Source: Candidatus Fermentibacterota bacterium (GTDB lineage: Bacteria; Fermentibacterota; Fermentibacteria; Fermentibacterales; JCC-6). Taken from it: DNA of 52,094 nucleotides. Position numbers and translations under genes: made by a program. The DNA lies in NCBI GenBank assembly GCA_030592645.1, contig JAUVIR010000015.1:1-52094 (forward strand), given 5' to 3'. Shown piece by piece: positions 44,318-52,094 of this stretch. Every line of letters begins with the position of its first letter. Position 1 is the first letter of the stretch. Below the pieces are notes generated by a model that saw nothing but the letters and a program-made list of their open reading frames with translations, ran no database searches and was not told the DNA's origin.

Positions 44318-45523
44318 TTATTTCCACCACCTGTCCGGTGAAACCAGTCTCTCAACGTCCTTCTCATCGAAGGCATCAATTATCCTTTCGTAGAAACTCT
44401 CGATTTTCCTGAAAACATCCTCCCAGGAATGCCTCTCAACGGCGTACTTCCTGAGATATTTAGTGGTTTCTTTATTGGATATTGCTGCAGCCTGAGAAAT
44501 GAAGTCAGCCAGGCTTTCAGGGTTACCGGACTCGAAGGGAGGAAGAAGACCAAGAGACACTGCCATTTCACCCGAAGCGGATACATCGGGAAAGACGGGA
44601 ACGGTACCGGACGCAATCGCCTCAAGGCCTGCGAGTCCGAATGTCTCATACCGGCCCAGGGCCAGAAAGACATCGGAGGATGCCATAGCTTGCGCAACGT
44701 CATCTCTGCCGCTGAGAAAGGGCAGACGATGGATTTCAGGGTACTTATCGATGAAATCACTCACAATACCTTCGTGCGGACCGCGGCCCCCTATGACAAG
44801 CTTGATCCTGCGGGGATCTCTGAAAAGCGGGTAAGCCTCCATCAGAAGGTCCAGTCCCTTCTCCCAGTGAAGCCTTGCAAGATACAGAACGATCCTGCAC
44901 CCTGCGGATGCGCCGACTTCCCTTCGGAACCCGCTTGAGAATGCAGACGGAGAAAACCTGTCCGTATCAACTCCAAGAGGGGTATGAAAGAGTCTTCTTA
45001 AACCGGCTTCGTACAGCTTCTGAAGCATGCATTCTGAAGCGGCAAAAACCGCTGTCATACGGCTGTAGTGCCTGCTGACATGGTTTACGGCAATCCTGCG
45101 AAACCGCTCGGCAACTTTCGAGGGAAATATCTTCCCGGCGTAGGGACCTATATAACTATCCGGAAAGTCCGAATGGTAGAAACCTACCGTTGGAACCGGG
45201 GAGGCGCCCAGGGCTCTGCCAACAAGAGCCGGAAGAAGATAGGGGCTTCCTATCTCAATAATGTCAGGTCTGAAATCGAGAAAGGCGGAATTGAGACCTC
45301 CGCTGTCTACTATCATGCGGTACCCGGATTTGAATAGAGGTACGGATCGCAGCGTGTATACCCCGGTGCCGCCCCTGAGGGTCAGGCTGTCATCCTTTCC
45401 GGGGATAACCAGGGCGGCGGTGTGACGGGGATGTTCGGAAAAGTATTCAAGCTTCCTGTCATGGTAAACCCGTATTCCTCCGCCGACACTGGAATACAGG
45501 CTGTTCACATCACAGATTCTCAT
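44318..45523 (-). CDS. Glycosyltransferase family 4
   Basis: A 401-residue GT-B enzyme. The N-terminal acceptor loop SSVGGGIRVYHDRK, the middle VPTVGFYHSDFP, YLARLHWEKGLD and GGRGPHEG, and the C-terminal donor motif YETFGLAGLEAIASG (with paired glutamates) are clear. The N-terminus resembles GDP-mannose-dependent alpha-mannosyltransferases, but sugar specificity is inference. It begins 6 bases after the metG stop and its stop codon lies within the start region of the deacetylase-like gene, so the pair is coupled. Confidence 0.9.
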   Translation of the reverse strand: MRICDVNSLYSSVGGGIRVYHDRKLEYFSEHPRHTAALVIPGKDDSLTLRGGTGVYTLRSVPLFKSGYRMIVDSGGLNSAFLDFRPDIIEIGSPYLLPALVGRALGASPVPTVGFYHSDFPDSYIGPYAGKIFPSKVAERFRRIAVNHVSRHYSRMTAVFAASECMLQKLYEAGLRRLFHTPLGVDTDRFSPSAFSSGFRREVGASAGCRIVLYLARLHWEKGLDLLMEAYPLFRDPRRIKLVIGGRGPHEGIVSDFIDKYPEIHRLPFLSGRDDVAQAMASSDVFLALGRYETFGLAGLEAIASGTVPVFPDVSASGEMAVSLGLLPPFESGNPESLADFISQAAAISNKETTKYLRKYAVERHSWEDVFRKIESFYERIIDAFDEKDVERLVSPDRWWK

Positions 45524-45529
45524 TTGCGC

Positions 45530-47551
45530 TCAGTGTATGCCGTCACCCGGACCGGCATCACTTCCCGGCTGAAGAAGATACACGCCGCCCTTTCCATCAT
45601 CTGATGCCAGAACCATTCCGTTGCTTTCAACCCCCCTTATCTTAATCGGCTGAAGATTGACCAGAACTACTACTTTCCTGCCGATCAATTCTTCCTTCGA
45701 ATAGAAAGGTTTCATTCCCGCAACCAGTTGACGTGTATGATCGCCCATGTCCACCATGAGCCTGAAGAGTTTGTCGGCACCTTCTATATCATCGACCTCT
45801 TTAACAACACCTGCTCTCATGTCGATCTTCATGAAATCATCGTAGGATACCGTTTCTTTGATAGCAGGCCTATCAGTTTCCTGTTCGGCTGATTCGGATT
45901 TGCTGCCCTCCTGCTGCATAACTTTCTCAAAACCCTTCTTGAGCTTCTCAAGCAGTATTTCAGGCTCTCCAAGCTTTCGTCCGAACGGAATATTCTCGCC
46001 GCCGGCATCTCTCCAGAGCAGCGAATCGCTGCCAAGCATCCTGCCGGTTTTCTCGCAGGTGAACGGAATGAAAGGGGCGAACAGTATCCGGAGAGTGTCA
46101 GCTAATTGAATGCTGTAATAGATGGTTGTTGCGCACTTATCCCTGTCTGTCTGCGCGGTTTTCCACGGTTGGGACTGATCGAAGTATCTGTTGCCCTCTC
46201 TTGCGAGGTCCATTACCCGAAGACAAGCAGCCTTGAGTTTGAAATTCCGCAGCAGCTCTTCCATCTCGTCGCGGGCGGCGGCGGCGGATGTCATGAGCTT
46301 CGTCTCCTCCGGTCCCGCCGCTCCGGGCTCCGGTACCAGTCCATCGAATGTCTTATGAGCAAATTTCATTATCCTGTTGACGAAATTCCCGTAAACATCT
46401 GCAAGTTCATTGTTCTTTTGCCGGAACTCATCCCATGTAAAGTCGGCATCACGATTCTCCGGTGCGTTTATGGCAAGAGCATACCTCATGGGGTCAGGGG
46501 GGAAGTGAGCCAGATAATCCGTCAGCCAGATCGCAGTTCCCCTGCTTGTTGAAATTTTCTGTCCATTGACGGTAAGGTATTCGTTGGCAGGAATATTCCA
46601 TGGAAGAACGTAGTCACCGAGACCGTGGAAAACGGAGGGTTCAATGATCGCGTGAAAAACAATATTATCCTTCCCGATGAACTGCACCAGGCGGGTTTGC
46701 GGATCGTACCAGTAATCCTTCCAGCCCTCCGGTTCCCCTTTTCTCGCGAACAATTCCATAGTGCTGCTCACGTAACCGAGTAGTGCTTCGAACCATACGT
46801 AGAGAACTTTTCCCTCAGCCTCCTTCAGGGGGACAGGTACGCCCCAGTCAAGATCCCTTGTGATGGCCCTTTCCCGGAGACCGTCTTTCAGCCAGCCCCG
46901 GCAGTAGTTGAGCACATTATTCTTCCAGCCGGCGTGAGATCCCAGCCACCCTTCAAGCCATTCCTGAAAAGCGTTCAGCCTGAGGAACCAGTGTGTAGTT
47001 TCCCGGGGGGCGGGTGAGGAACCGCATATTTCGCAGATCGGCTCCAGAAGATCGAGCGCATCAAGCCATGATCCGCAGTCTTCACACTGATCTCCCCTGG
47101 CTCCCTCCGAGCCGCACTGCGGACAGGTACCTCCAACGTACCTGTCGGGCAGAAACCGATCACACTTATCGCAGTAGAACTGCTTCATGGATTTCTCAAC
47201 AATGTATCCCCTGGAAAGCAGGTTCAGAAAAACATCCTGTGTGAACTTGTAGTGTTCCGGCTTTTCGGTTCTGGAGAAATTATCAAAGGAGATTCCGAAA
47301 CGCTCAAAATCCGATCTGATGATCTCATGGTATCTGTCAACAACCTCTCGGGGAGTTATTCCCATCTGCTCAGCCTTGATGGTTATGGGAACACCATGCT
47401 CATCTGTGCCGCAGATGTACAGCACATCCTCCTCGCACATTCTGAGAAAACGGACGTATATATCAGCCGGCAGGTATGCCCCGGCCAGGTGCCCCAGATG
47501 TGACGGACCGTTTGCGTATGGAAGCGCGCTTGTTACCAGATATCTTGACAT
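45530..47551 (-). CDS. metG: Methionyl-tRNA synthetase with C-terminal tRNA-binding domain
   Basis: The start is the ATG at 47551, behind GGAGAAAC, giving 673 residues. Class I signatures are the HIGH-like PSHLGHLAG near residue 17 and the KMSKS-like QKISTSRG. Between them are two zinc-knuckle cysteine pairs (CGTCPQCG region and CEDCG/CEICG). The C-terminal 110 residues are an EMAP/Trbp tRNA-binding OB fold (FMKIDMRAGVV, LFRLMVDMG, SNGMVLASDD). The gene follows ricT by 31 bases. It belongs to an operon led by metK, which joins methionine charging and SAM synthesis. Confidence 0.95.
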   Translation of the reverse strand: MSRYLVTSALPYANGPSHLGHLAGAYLPADIYVRFLRMCEEDVLYICGTDEHGVPITIKAEQMGITPREVVDRYHEIIRSDFERFGISFDNFSRTEKPEHYKFTQDVFLNLLSRGYIVEKSMKQFYCDKCDRFLPDRYVGGTCPQCGSEGARGDQCEDCGSWLDALDLLEPICEICGSSPAPRETTHWFLRLNAFQEWLEGWLGSHAGWKNNVLNYCRGWLKDGLRERAITRDLDWGVPVPLKEAEGKVLYVWFEALLGYVSSTMELFARKGEPEGWKDYWYDPQTRLVQFIGKDNIVFHAIIEPSVFHGLGDYVLPWNIPANEYLTVNGQKISTSRGTAIWLTDYLAHFPPDPMRYALAINAPENRDADFTWDEFRQKNNELADVYGNFVNRIMKFAHKTFDGLVPEPGAAGPEETKLMTSAAAARDEMEELLRNFKLKAACLRVMDLAREGNRYFDQSQPWKTAQTDRDKCATTIYYSIQLADTLRILFAPFIPFTCEKTGRMLGSDSLLWRDAGGENIPFGRKLGEPEILLEKLKKGFEKVMQQEGSKSESAEQETDRPAIKETVSYDDFMKIDMRAGVVKEVDDIEGADKLFRLMVDMGDHTRQLVAGMKPFYSKEELIGRKVVVLVNLQPIKIRGVESNGMVLASDDGKGGVYLLQPGSDAGPGDGIH

Positions 47552-47582
47552 TGTTTCTCCAGGTTCGGGGAATAGTGCTGTT

Positions 47583-48464
47583 TCATTCCTTCTGGTCACG
47601 AGGTTTCTTGAGAGGTTTCTTTCTCCTGTGGAACTTCTCGATGTCCATGACCTTTTCTTCTTCATCCTCCAGCTGAATGGTTACCGTCTCTCTGAATATG
47701 TCAACTGCGATGATCTTTCCCTCCCTCTTTCCGATCCTCGTTCGAGAACCGAGCTGAGGGTAGAGTTTAGAGGCCTTTCTGTAAAAATCAGTTTCGTAAT
47801 TCAGGCAGCACATCAGTCGGCCGCAGACACCAGATACTTTGGAAGGATTTGGCGCCAGGTCCTGCTCTCTGGCTGTCTTGAGGGTAATCGACCTGAAATG
47901 CGACAGATAGGAAGCACAGCATAACCTCTTTCCGCACAAACCTATACCGTCCTTCTGCCTGGCATCGTCCCTTACACCTATCTGCCTCATCTCTATTCTT
48001 GCATGGAACTTACTTGCAAGATCCCGGACAAGACCTCTGAAATCCTTCCGCTGGTCAGCCGTGAAATATATCCGTAATTTTCTTCTGTCCAGCTGTGATT
48101 CACAGCTGGTAAGCTTCATATCCATGCTCCTTGTTGAGACTCTTTCCATGCAGAACTTCAACACTTTTTTCTCGAATTCCCTGTTCTGCTGATCCTTCTG
48201 AAGGTCATCAGGTGTAGCTTTCCGCACAAAATGGCCGTTTATGGAAGCTACAGGATCCCTTGGATCGTACTTCGCGATGACCATCCCGAGATCTTCCCCT
48301 CTGTCCGCGGAAACAACGACCAGATCACCAACAGAAATAGGTTTTTTTGAAAGGTTGATGAAGGTATCAAGCCTTCGCGAACTGAACAGAAGCCGGAAAA
48401 GCTCGATGGCACTGGACCTTTCCTTATCGTAGTTTTCACTGCTTCCGTTTTCGTTCTCACTCAC
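47583..48464 (-). CDS. ricT: PSP1-domain protein RicT (YaaT)
   Basis: About 293 residues from a GTG at 48464; an ATG at 48512 is in frame but would overlap holB by 43 bases. The PSP1 core has VGDLVVVSADRGEDLG, GLCGKRLCCASYL and GVCGRLMCCLNYE, whose cysteines bind iron-sulfur in the Bacillus Y-complex. In Bacillus, RicT helps RNase Y mature polycistronic mRNAs and affects biofilm and sporulation. The C-terminus is strongly basic (RRKKPLKKPRDQK), suggesting RNA contact. The holB-ricT neighbourhood is widely conserved. Confidence 0.92.
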   Translation of the reverse strand: MSENENGSSENYDKERSSAIELFRLLFSSRRLDTFINLSKKPISVGDLVVVSADRGEDLGMVIAKYDPRDPVASINGHFVRKATPDDLQKDQQNREFEKKVLKFCMERVSTRSMDMKLTSCESQLDRRKLRIYFTADQRKDFRGLVRDLASKFHARIEMRQIGVRDDARQKDGIGLCGKRLCCASYLSHFRSITLKTAREQDLAPNPSKVSGVCGRLMCCLNYETDFYRKASKLYPQLGSRTRIGKREGKIIAVDIFRETVTIQLEDEEEKVMDIEKFHRRKKPLKKPRDQKE

Positions 48465-48469
48465 ATAAC

Positions 48470-49558
48470 TCAATTCAATGATTCCTTTCCAGATCTGATT
48501 GTACTCTTCCACATACCGGTGAATGCCGCTGCCAGAACTACTCCAGACATACCGTTTCGGGCAAGTCTGGTTTCAGCCCTGCGGAACAGTTCCACGCCGC
48601 AGCCGCAGGCATGTTCATCGATACTGAAGCCCTGAAGGGCTTTCAGAGGATGAACAACAGGCTCCTTGTCAAAGGCGCATCTCCTGAGATCATGGATGAA
48701 TGTCTGCATGTTTCTGCAGAACTCCAGGGATCTTTCCCTGCCCAGTTTCCGTGCAACCTCAGTGGCCAGGGCTACCGCTGACCATCCCGAACTGCATTCG
48801 GTTATCCTCCGCAGAACATTTTCCGGTCCGTACTTGAGCTCCGCCTCTGATGGGTTCAGAGCTTTCAGAAGGGCGATACCGGGTCTTCCATCGGAAGCCT
48901 TTGCAATATCGCGGGCATCCTCTTCTCCCAGAGCCAGCCGGTCCATCAGAATTCCCCTGATAGTATCCTCATTAAGCCTCCTGAACCTTATGAGGTGTGA
49001 ACGGGACCTGACGGTAGGAAGCAGGGCAGACCATTTTGAACTGATAAGTATTATTACGGTTTCGTCTGGAGGTTCCTCAAGTGTTTTCAGCAATGCGTTT
49101 GCAGCCTCCACTCCCATTGTATCCGCATAAGTAATGATCTCTATATGCCCTTTGTCCTCGAAAGCCTTTTTTGAGATCCGTACTCCCATTTCCCTTATCC
49201 GGTCAATGCTTATCCTGATGTTCCCCGCAAGCCGAAGCGACGAAACACCGTCATCCACTCTTGACTTGAGAAGCTTTGCTATCTCTTCGGGCTTGGTGCT
49301 TCCAAGCTCGGGAATAGTAAGTCTGACATCGGGATGCTCGAATCTGAATACCCTTATGCAGTCCCTGCACTCGCCGCAGTAACCGTCCTTGTCCTCCTCG
49401 CACATCCAGGCTGCCGCAAGCTCAAGCGCGGCGGTAAGCTTGCCGACACCGGAGGGACCGGCGAAAAGGTAAGAATGGGCAAGTCGTCTTTTTGAATATG
49501 ACCTGCTCAAAAGCTCATCCGCTCGATCCTGACCTATGACCTTCTTCAATATACCCAT
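48470..49558 (-). CDS. holB: DNA polymerase III delta prime subunit
   Basis: A 362-residue AAA+ clamp-loader subunit. The P-loop is GPSGVGKLT, and zinc-binding cysteines follow in CEEDKDGYCGECRDC. The domain 2 sensor EEPPDETVIILIS is visible. A typical DnaX-like Walker B is replaced by IEIITYADTM. The DELLSRSYSKRRLAHSYLFAG start is standard for HolB. It begins 2 bases after the EnvC-like gene. The C-terminal collar is 360-typical in length. Confidence 0.92.
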   Translation of the reverse strand: MGILKKVIGQDRADELLSRSYSKRRLAHSYLFAGPSGVGKLTAALELAAAWMCEEDKDGYCGECRDCIRVFRFEHPDVRLTIPELGSTKPEEIAKLLKSRVDDGVSSLRLAGNIRISIDRIREMGVRISKKAFEDKGHIEIITYADTMGVEAANALLKTLEEPPDETVIILISSKWSALLPTVRSRSHLIRFRRLNEDTIRGILMDRLALGEEDARDIAKASDGRPGIALLKALNPSEAELKYGPENVLRRITECSSGWSAVALATEVARKLGRERSLEFCRNMQTFIHDLRRCAFDKEPVVHPLKALQGFSIDEHACGCGVELFRRAETRLARNGMSGVVLAAAFTGMWKSTIRSGKESLN

Positions 49559-49560
49559 AT

Positions 49561-50676
49561 CTACTGCAGATACTCCTCGGGATTCAACGGTTCTCCTCCC
49601 CTGCGGATCTCGAAATAGTATCCAGGCCGCCCTCCAGGTACCGATCCGGATCTGCCCAGCGCAGATCCTGGATCAAGCACATCACCGACGCTGACCATGA
49701 CCTGCCCAAGATAACCGTATATCGTGTAATAACCATCCTGGTGATCAAGAACAACCATATACCCCATGCTCAGGTATTCACTGGCGAACATTACCTCTCC
49801 AGGTGCCGATGCGCTGACATCCTGCGACGGGGCAGTAACAACGGTTATTCCATCGCTTACGGTCTCGGTCCCGTACTGCGGATTCGTCTGTATTCCAAAA
49901 CCCCTGATCACTTCTCCTGCAGCAGGCCAGTTTATGCTGCCCCGCTGGCGCTCAATAAAGCTGTTCATGTCCGGCTGCGTGAGAGGTACGGAGACGGAAG
50001 AAGGGCTTGAACGGGTACTGAGCTGAGTTACAAACTGAGCCCTGCTTACTCTCCTGTCTTCAAGTACGGCCAGAGATTCCTCAGCGGCGGCGATCCTTCC
50101 CATTATCTGATTCCTCATTGTAACCTGGCGCGCCTCTTCAACGTATATACGCTCCTGCGTCTCCTCCATCTGATGCCTCAGCTGCTGCACGTTGACAAGA
50201 AGGACTTCAAGTGAATCACGGAAACTGCCAAGCGAATCCTGGCTGATCGAGAGCATGAACACTTCACCCGCTGCCTTTGATGCGAGATAATCCACGTAAG
50301 CCTGCCTGTGGAGCATCCTGCTGAATCCTCCCTCCACGAAAAAGCTGCCTATTCCTCCGAGGTTCCGATGAGAGTACAGGTAGATCATGTACGACGAAAG
50401 GCTTTCAACCAGGGCTTCCCGCAACGAATCCTCAGAGGTGAACACACCGGATACACTGCTTAACTGCTGGAGTATTTCCGCCTCTTCCAGCGCCAGCTCA
50501 TTGTAGTAACTTCTGGAGGTGAGAATGTGCTGGTGGATTGCATCAAGGATAGTGGATACATTCGCTCCCTCCTCCTCAAGGAGGGCTATCTGCTCCTGAG
50601 TTTGCTGCACGCAGGCATCAAGGCTGTCAAGTGAGCTGGCGGAAATCAGTGCCGCAAATAGCATCAGTGCAGTCAA
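49561..50676 (-). CDS. EnvC-like murein hydrolase activator with degenerate LytM domain
   Basis: A 371-residue exported protein starting at TTG at 50676, behind GGGAGG. A short hydrophobic N-terminus (LMLFAALISASS) is followed by a long coiled coil (about residues 20-215) and then an M23/LytM fold (INWPAAGEVIRGFG onward). The catalytic histidines and aspartate of active LytM are not found: the last HxH position reads YYFEIRRGG and the first His site is replaced in VSDGITVV. This is the EnvC pattern, in which the domain activates amidases instead of cutting peptidoglycan. No FtsEX is nearby. Confidence 0.88.
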   Translation of the reverse strand: MTALMLFAALISASSLDSLDACVQQTQEQIALLEEEGANVSTILDAIHQHILTSRSYYNELALEEAEILQQLSSVSGVFTSEDSLREALVESLSSYMIYLYSHRNLGGIGSFFVEGGFSRMLHRQAYVDYLASKAAGEVFMLSISQDSLGSFRDSLEVLLVNVQQLRHQMEETQERIYVEEARQVTMRNQIMGRIAAAEESLAVLEDRRVSRAQFVTQLSTRSSPSSVSVPLTQPDMNSFIERQRGSINWPAAGEVIRGFGIQTNPQYGTETVSDGITVVTAPSQDVSASAPGEVMFASEYLSMGYMVVLDHQDGYYTIYGYLGQVMVSVGDVLDPGSALGRSGSVPGGRPGYYFEIRRGGEPLNPEEYLQ

Positions 50677-50697
50677 CTGCGCCTCCCGTCCTGCGGT

Positions 50698-51855
50698 TTA
50701 CAGAAGCCTTGAAGCCAGTTCCTCGGCCCTGTCGGTTTTCTCCCAGGAAAAGAACCCGCCAGCTTCAGGTTCTCTGCCGAAATGCCCGAAGGAGGATGTG
50801 CTTGAAAAAATAGGTTTCCTGAGACCAAGATACTCAATAATCCTGTAGGGGCGAAGGGGGAATATATCCCTGATCACCTTTTCAATGGAAGCACCATTGC
50901 GGATTTTGCCTGTTCCGAAGGTTTCCACCATTACCGAAACCGGTTCCGCTCTGCCTATTGCGTAGGCAAGCTGAATTTCGCATCTATCTGCAATGCCTGC
51001 CTTTACAATGTTCTTTGCGATATGCCGGGCCATATATGCAGCCGAACGATCGACTTTTGTCGCGTCCTTACCTGAGAACGCTCCGCCCCCGTGTCTGCCT
51101 GAACCCCCATACGTATCAACAATTATCTTTCTTCCTGTCAGCCCTGCGTCTCCGTGAGGGCCGCCTATAGCGAACCTGCCGGATGGATTGAACAGGAACT
51201 TCCCGCTCCATTTCAGAATCGGTTTGCATCTTTGCAGCACGGGTGTGATGACCTTTTTCAGTATATCATCTTCCATATCACCTTGTTCAGCATCAGGTGC
51301 ATGATGAACGGAGATGAGGAGCTCATCGATGGAAATGGGTGTATGTCCTTCGTATTCGACGGTCACCTGACTTTTCGCATCGGGTCTTGCCCATGGGATA
51401 TCCCCCGCTTTGCGTGATTCCCTTAATTGCTCCAGAAGCCTGTGCGCCAGCTGAACGGGGTAGGGCATAAGGACTTCCGTTTCTCTGCATGCGAAACCGA
51501 ACATCAATCCCTGATCCCCTGCACCCTCGTTATCAACTACACCATGATCGATATCAGGTGACTGAGAATGTATTCTGATTCTGTACGTATTCTCGCTGAA
51601 ATGAAAACCCAGATCCGGGATTTCGTACCCTATCGAGCGGATTGTATCCCTTGCCACCTTCTCATAATCCACACTGGAGCGGCTCTTCACTTCACCCGCC
51701 AAAAGGCAGAAATTGGTAGTTACTAGGGTTTCGCAGGCAACGTGTGCATCCGGGTCATCCTTGAGATGCGCGTCAAGTACAGCATCAGAGATCTGGTCAC
51801 AGATCTTGTCGGGATGCCCATCGGAAACGGATTCGCTGGTAAACATTGTACCCAT
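50698..51855 (-). CDS. metK: S-adenosylmethionine synthetase
   Basis: A 385-residue bacterial-type MAT. It has FTSESVSDGHPDKICDQIS at the N-terminus, the adenine-binding GAGDQGLMFG, FLFNPSGRFAIGGPHGDAGL, and GGGAFSGKDATKVDRSAAY. It makes SAM from methionine and ATP. The start ATG at 51855 has a GAGG 11 bases upstream; a second ATG nine bases on is equally possible. It is the first gene of an operon that continues through the EnvC-like gene, holB, ricT and metG. Its leader carries a SAM-II-like aptamer and terminator, so the whole operon is probably under SAM feedback. Confidence 0.96.
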   Translation of the reverse strand: MGTMFTSESVSDGHPDKICDQISDAVLDAHLKDDPDAHVACETLVTTNFCLLAGEVKSRSSVDYEKVARDTIRSIGYEIPDLGFHFSENTYRIRIHSQSPDIDHGVVDNEGAGDQGLMFGFACRETEVLMPYPVQLAHRLLEQLRESRKAGDIPWARPDAKSQVTVEYEGHTPISIDELLISVHHAPDAEQGDMEDDILKKVITPVLQRCKPILKWSGKFLFNPSGRFAIGGPHGDAGLTGRKIIVDTYGGSGRHGGGAFSGKDATKVDRSAAYMARHIAKNIVKAGIADRCEIQLAYAIGRAEPVSVMVETFGTGKIRNGASIEKVIRDIFPLRPYRIIEYLGLRKPIFSSTSSFGHFGREPEAGGFFSWEKTDRAEELASRLL

Positions 51856-51886
51856 GATAAGATAAACCTCGCCAATTCTAGTGCCG

Positions 51887-51914
51887 AAAAAAGAAAACCG
51901 CCTGCCGGCGGCTT
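51887..51914 (-). terminator. Intrinsic terminator in the metK leader
   Basis: On the minus strand AAGCCGCC pairs with GGCGGTTT (8 bp including a G-T) around GGCA, followed by TTTTCTTTTTT. It ends 31 bases before the metK start. A flanking GCCGA/TCGGC pair (bases at about 51926-51930 and 51882-51886) could compete with the aptamer or extend the stem. This position, between a promoter and metK, implies transcription attenuation. Confidence 0.8.
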
Positions 51915-51928
51915 GAGGGTGAGCTATC

Positions 51929-51982
51929 GGCTTTTTAGCACTTTTTTTAGTGTGGTTGCAATATTCCCCAAATCATTCCACA
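51929..51982 (-). promoter_or_regulatory. SAM-II-like riboswitch aptamer
   Basis: The minus-strand RNA begins with stem TGTGG (51982-51978), closing with CCACA (51955-51951). Its loop contains GATTT, GGGG and ATATTGCA in order, and an A-rich 3' segment ends GCTAAAAAGCC. From memory the SAM-II consensus has the same order: P1 stem, GAUUU, UAUUGCA, then an A-rich strand ending GCUAAAAAGG. The pseudoknot is plausible but imperfect (ATATT with AAAGT has one A-A clash; GG with CC is changed on both sides). Location at the predicted transcript start and just before metK strongly supports it. Confidence 0.65.
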
Positions 51983-51990
51983 TGAAAGTA

Positions 51991-52018
51991 ATGATACACT
52001 AAATCCTGCTGAAGTCAA
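51991..52018 (-). promoter_or_regulatory. Sigma70-type promoter for the metK operon
   Basis: On the minus strand TTGACT (52018-52013) and TATCAT (51996-51991) are separated by 16 bases, each one base from consensus. The expected transcript start is near 51984, two bases before the aptamer stem. Confidence 0.65.
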
Positions 52019-52026
52019 CATCTGAC

Positions 52027-52060
52027 GGGGGGGGGGCGGGGGGGGGTTTTTTTTTTTTTT
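52027..52060 (+). other. Low-complexity G-run then T-run near the window end
   Basis: Nineteen G with one C (52027-52046) run directly into 14 T (52047-52060), followed by AT-rich sequence to the end. It resembles a sequencing or assembly artefact at a contig end, not a biological feature. Confidence 0.7.
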
Positions 52061-52094
52061 GTTATGTTTATATATTTTCCACTAAAATACCAAC

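Noticed and set aside
51929-51982. SAM-I (S-box) riboswitch, because of GCAACC and GTGCTAA in the metK leader
   Set aside because: The S-box needs its long four-way junction with a GGAGGGA-type 5' part, which is absent. The motif order fits SAM-II better.
52027-52094. G-run and T-run as a G-quadruplex or terminator
   Set aside because: Homopolymers at the very end of the window with AT-rich trailing sequence look like a sequencing or assembly artefact.

Overview
The window looks like one contig from an uncultured, anaerobic, Gram-negative-type bacterium. The closest fit is the Fibrobacteres-Chlorobi-Bacteroidetes side of the tree, and a Fermentibacteria-like lineage is my best guess. This is inference from gene content, not a phylogeny. 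Supporting signs are six secreted proteins ending in the same kind of beta-rich sorting tail (type IX-like), several lipoproteins with lipoboxes, a group 3b-type NiFe hydrogenase, butyrate-forming kinase and transferase, a degenerate EnvC-like LytM protein and an archaeal-type aspartyl-tRNA synthetase. Non-ATG starts (TTG, GTG) behind good Shine-Dalgarno sites are common. Coding density is high and no gene-free stretch exceeds 300 bases.

Layout. 1-5100: an edge-truncated unknown gene, an FG-GAP repeat gene broken by an in-frame TGA, a palindromic REP-like repeat, a methyltransferase plus glycosyltransferase pair, and a small lipoprotein between two direct repeats. 5243-13747 (minus strand): a tightly overlapping ten-gene operon running ptb, rpiB, wecB, transglutaminase lipoprotein, ribD, ribE, ribBA, ribH, nusB, phosphoesterase. 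13982-16145: lysine 6-aminotransferase and a rhamnulose-phosphate-type aldolase. 16366-24624: a secreted protein, a ferredoxin, a polysaccharide operon (two glycosyltransferases and a flippase) ending in a membrane polyferredoxin, and an FG-GAP protein with seven 51-residue repeats. 24794-25723: a REP-associated tyrosine transposase (RAYT) flanked by the same palindrome arm seen at 2547-2619.

25745-30510 (minus): hydrogenase operon hydB-hydG-hydD-hydA, maturation protease, and a translationally coupled stand-alone response regulator. 30768-37006: aspS, a small unknown gene, then butyrate kinase, methylmalonyl-CoA mutase catalytic subunit and a large lipoprotein. 37074-41986 (minus): three secreted proteins in a row (a C25/gingipain-like peptidase, an FG-GAP protein and a frameshifted CARDB-type protein), with a second palindrome family and a leftover tail of an M50 protease gene between them. 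42133-43451: the intact M50 protease and a YugP-like zinc peptidase. 43578-51855 (minus): metK, EnvC-like protein, holB, ricT, metG, glycosyltransferase, polysaccharide deacetylase-like protein.

The most informative regulatory signal is the metK leader. A sigma70-type promoter is followed at the predicted transcript start by an RNA that matches the SAM-II riboswitch pattern, then by an intrinsic terminator and metK. The other main points of interest are two families of REP-like palindromes (one with its own RAYT), the TGA-interrupted FG-GAP gene with a hairpin at SECIS-like distance, and the decayed M50 paralogue. I did not find a clearly new multi-gene defence or metabolic system. The last ~70 bases are low-complexity and look like a contig-end artefact.
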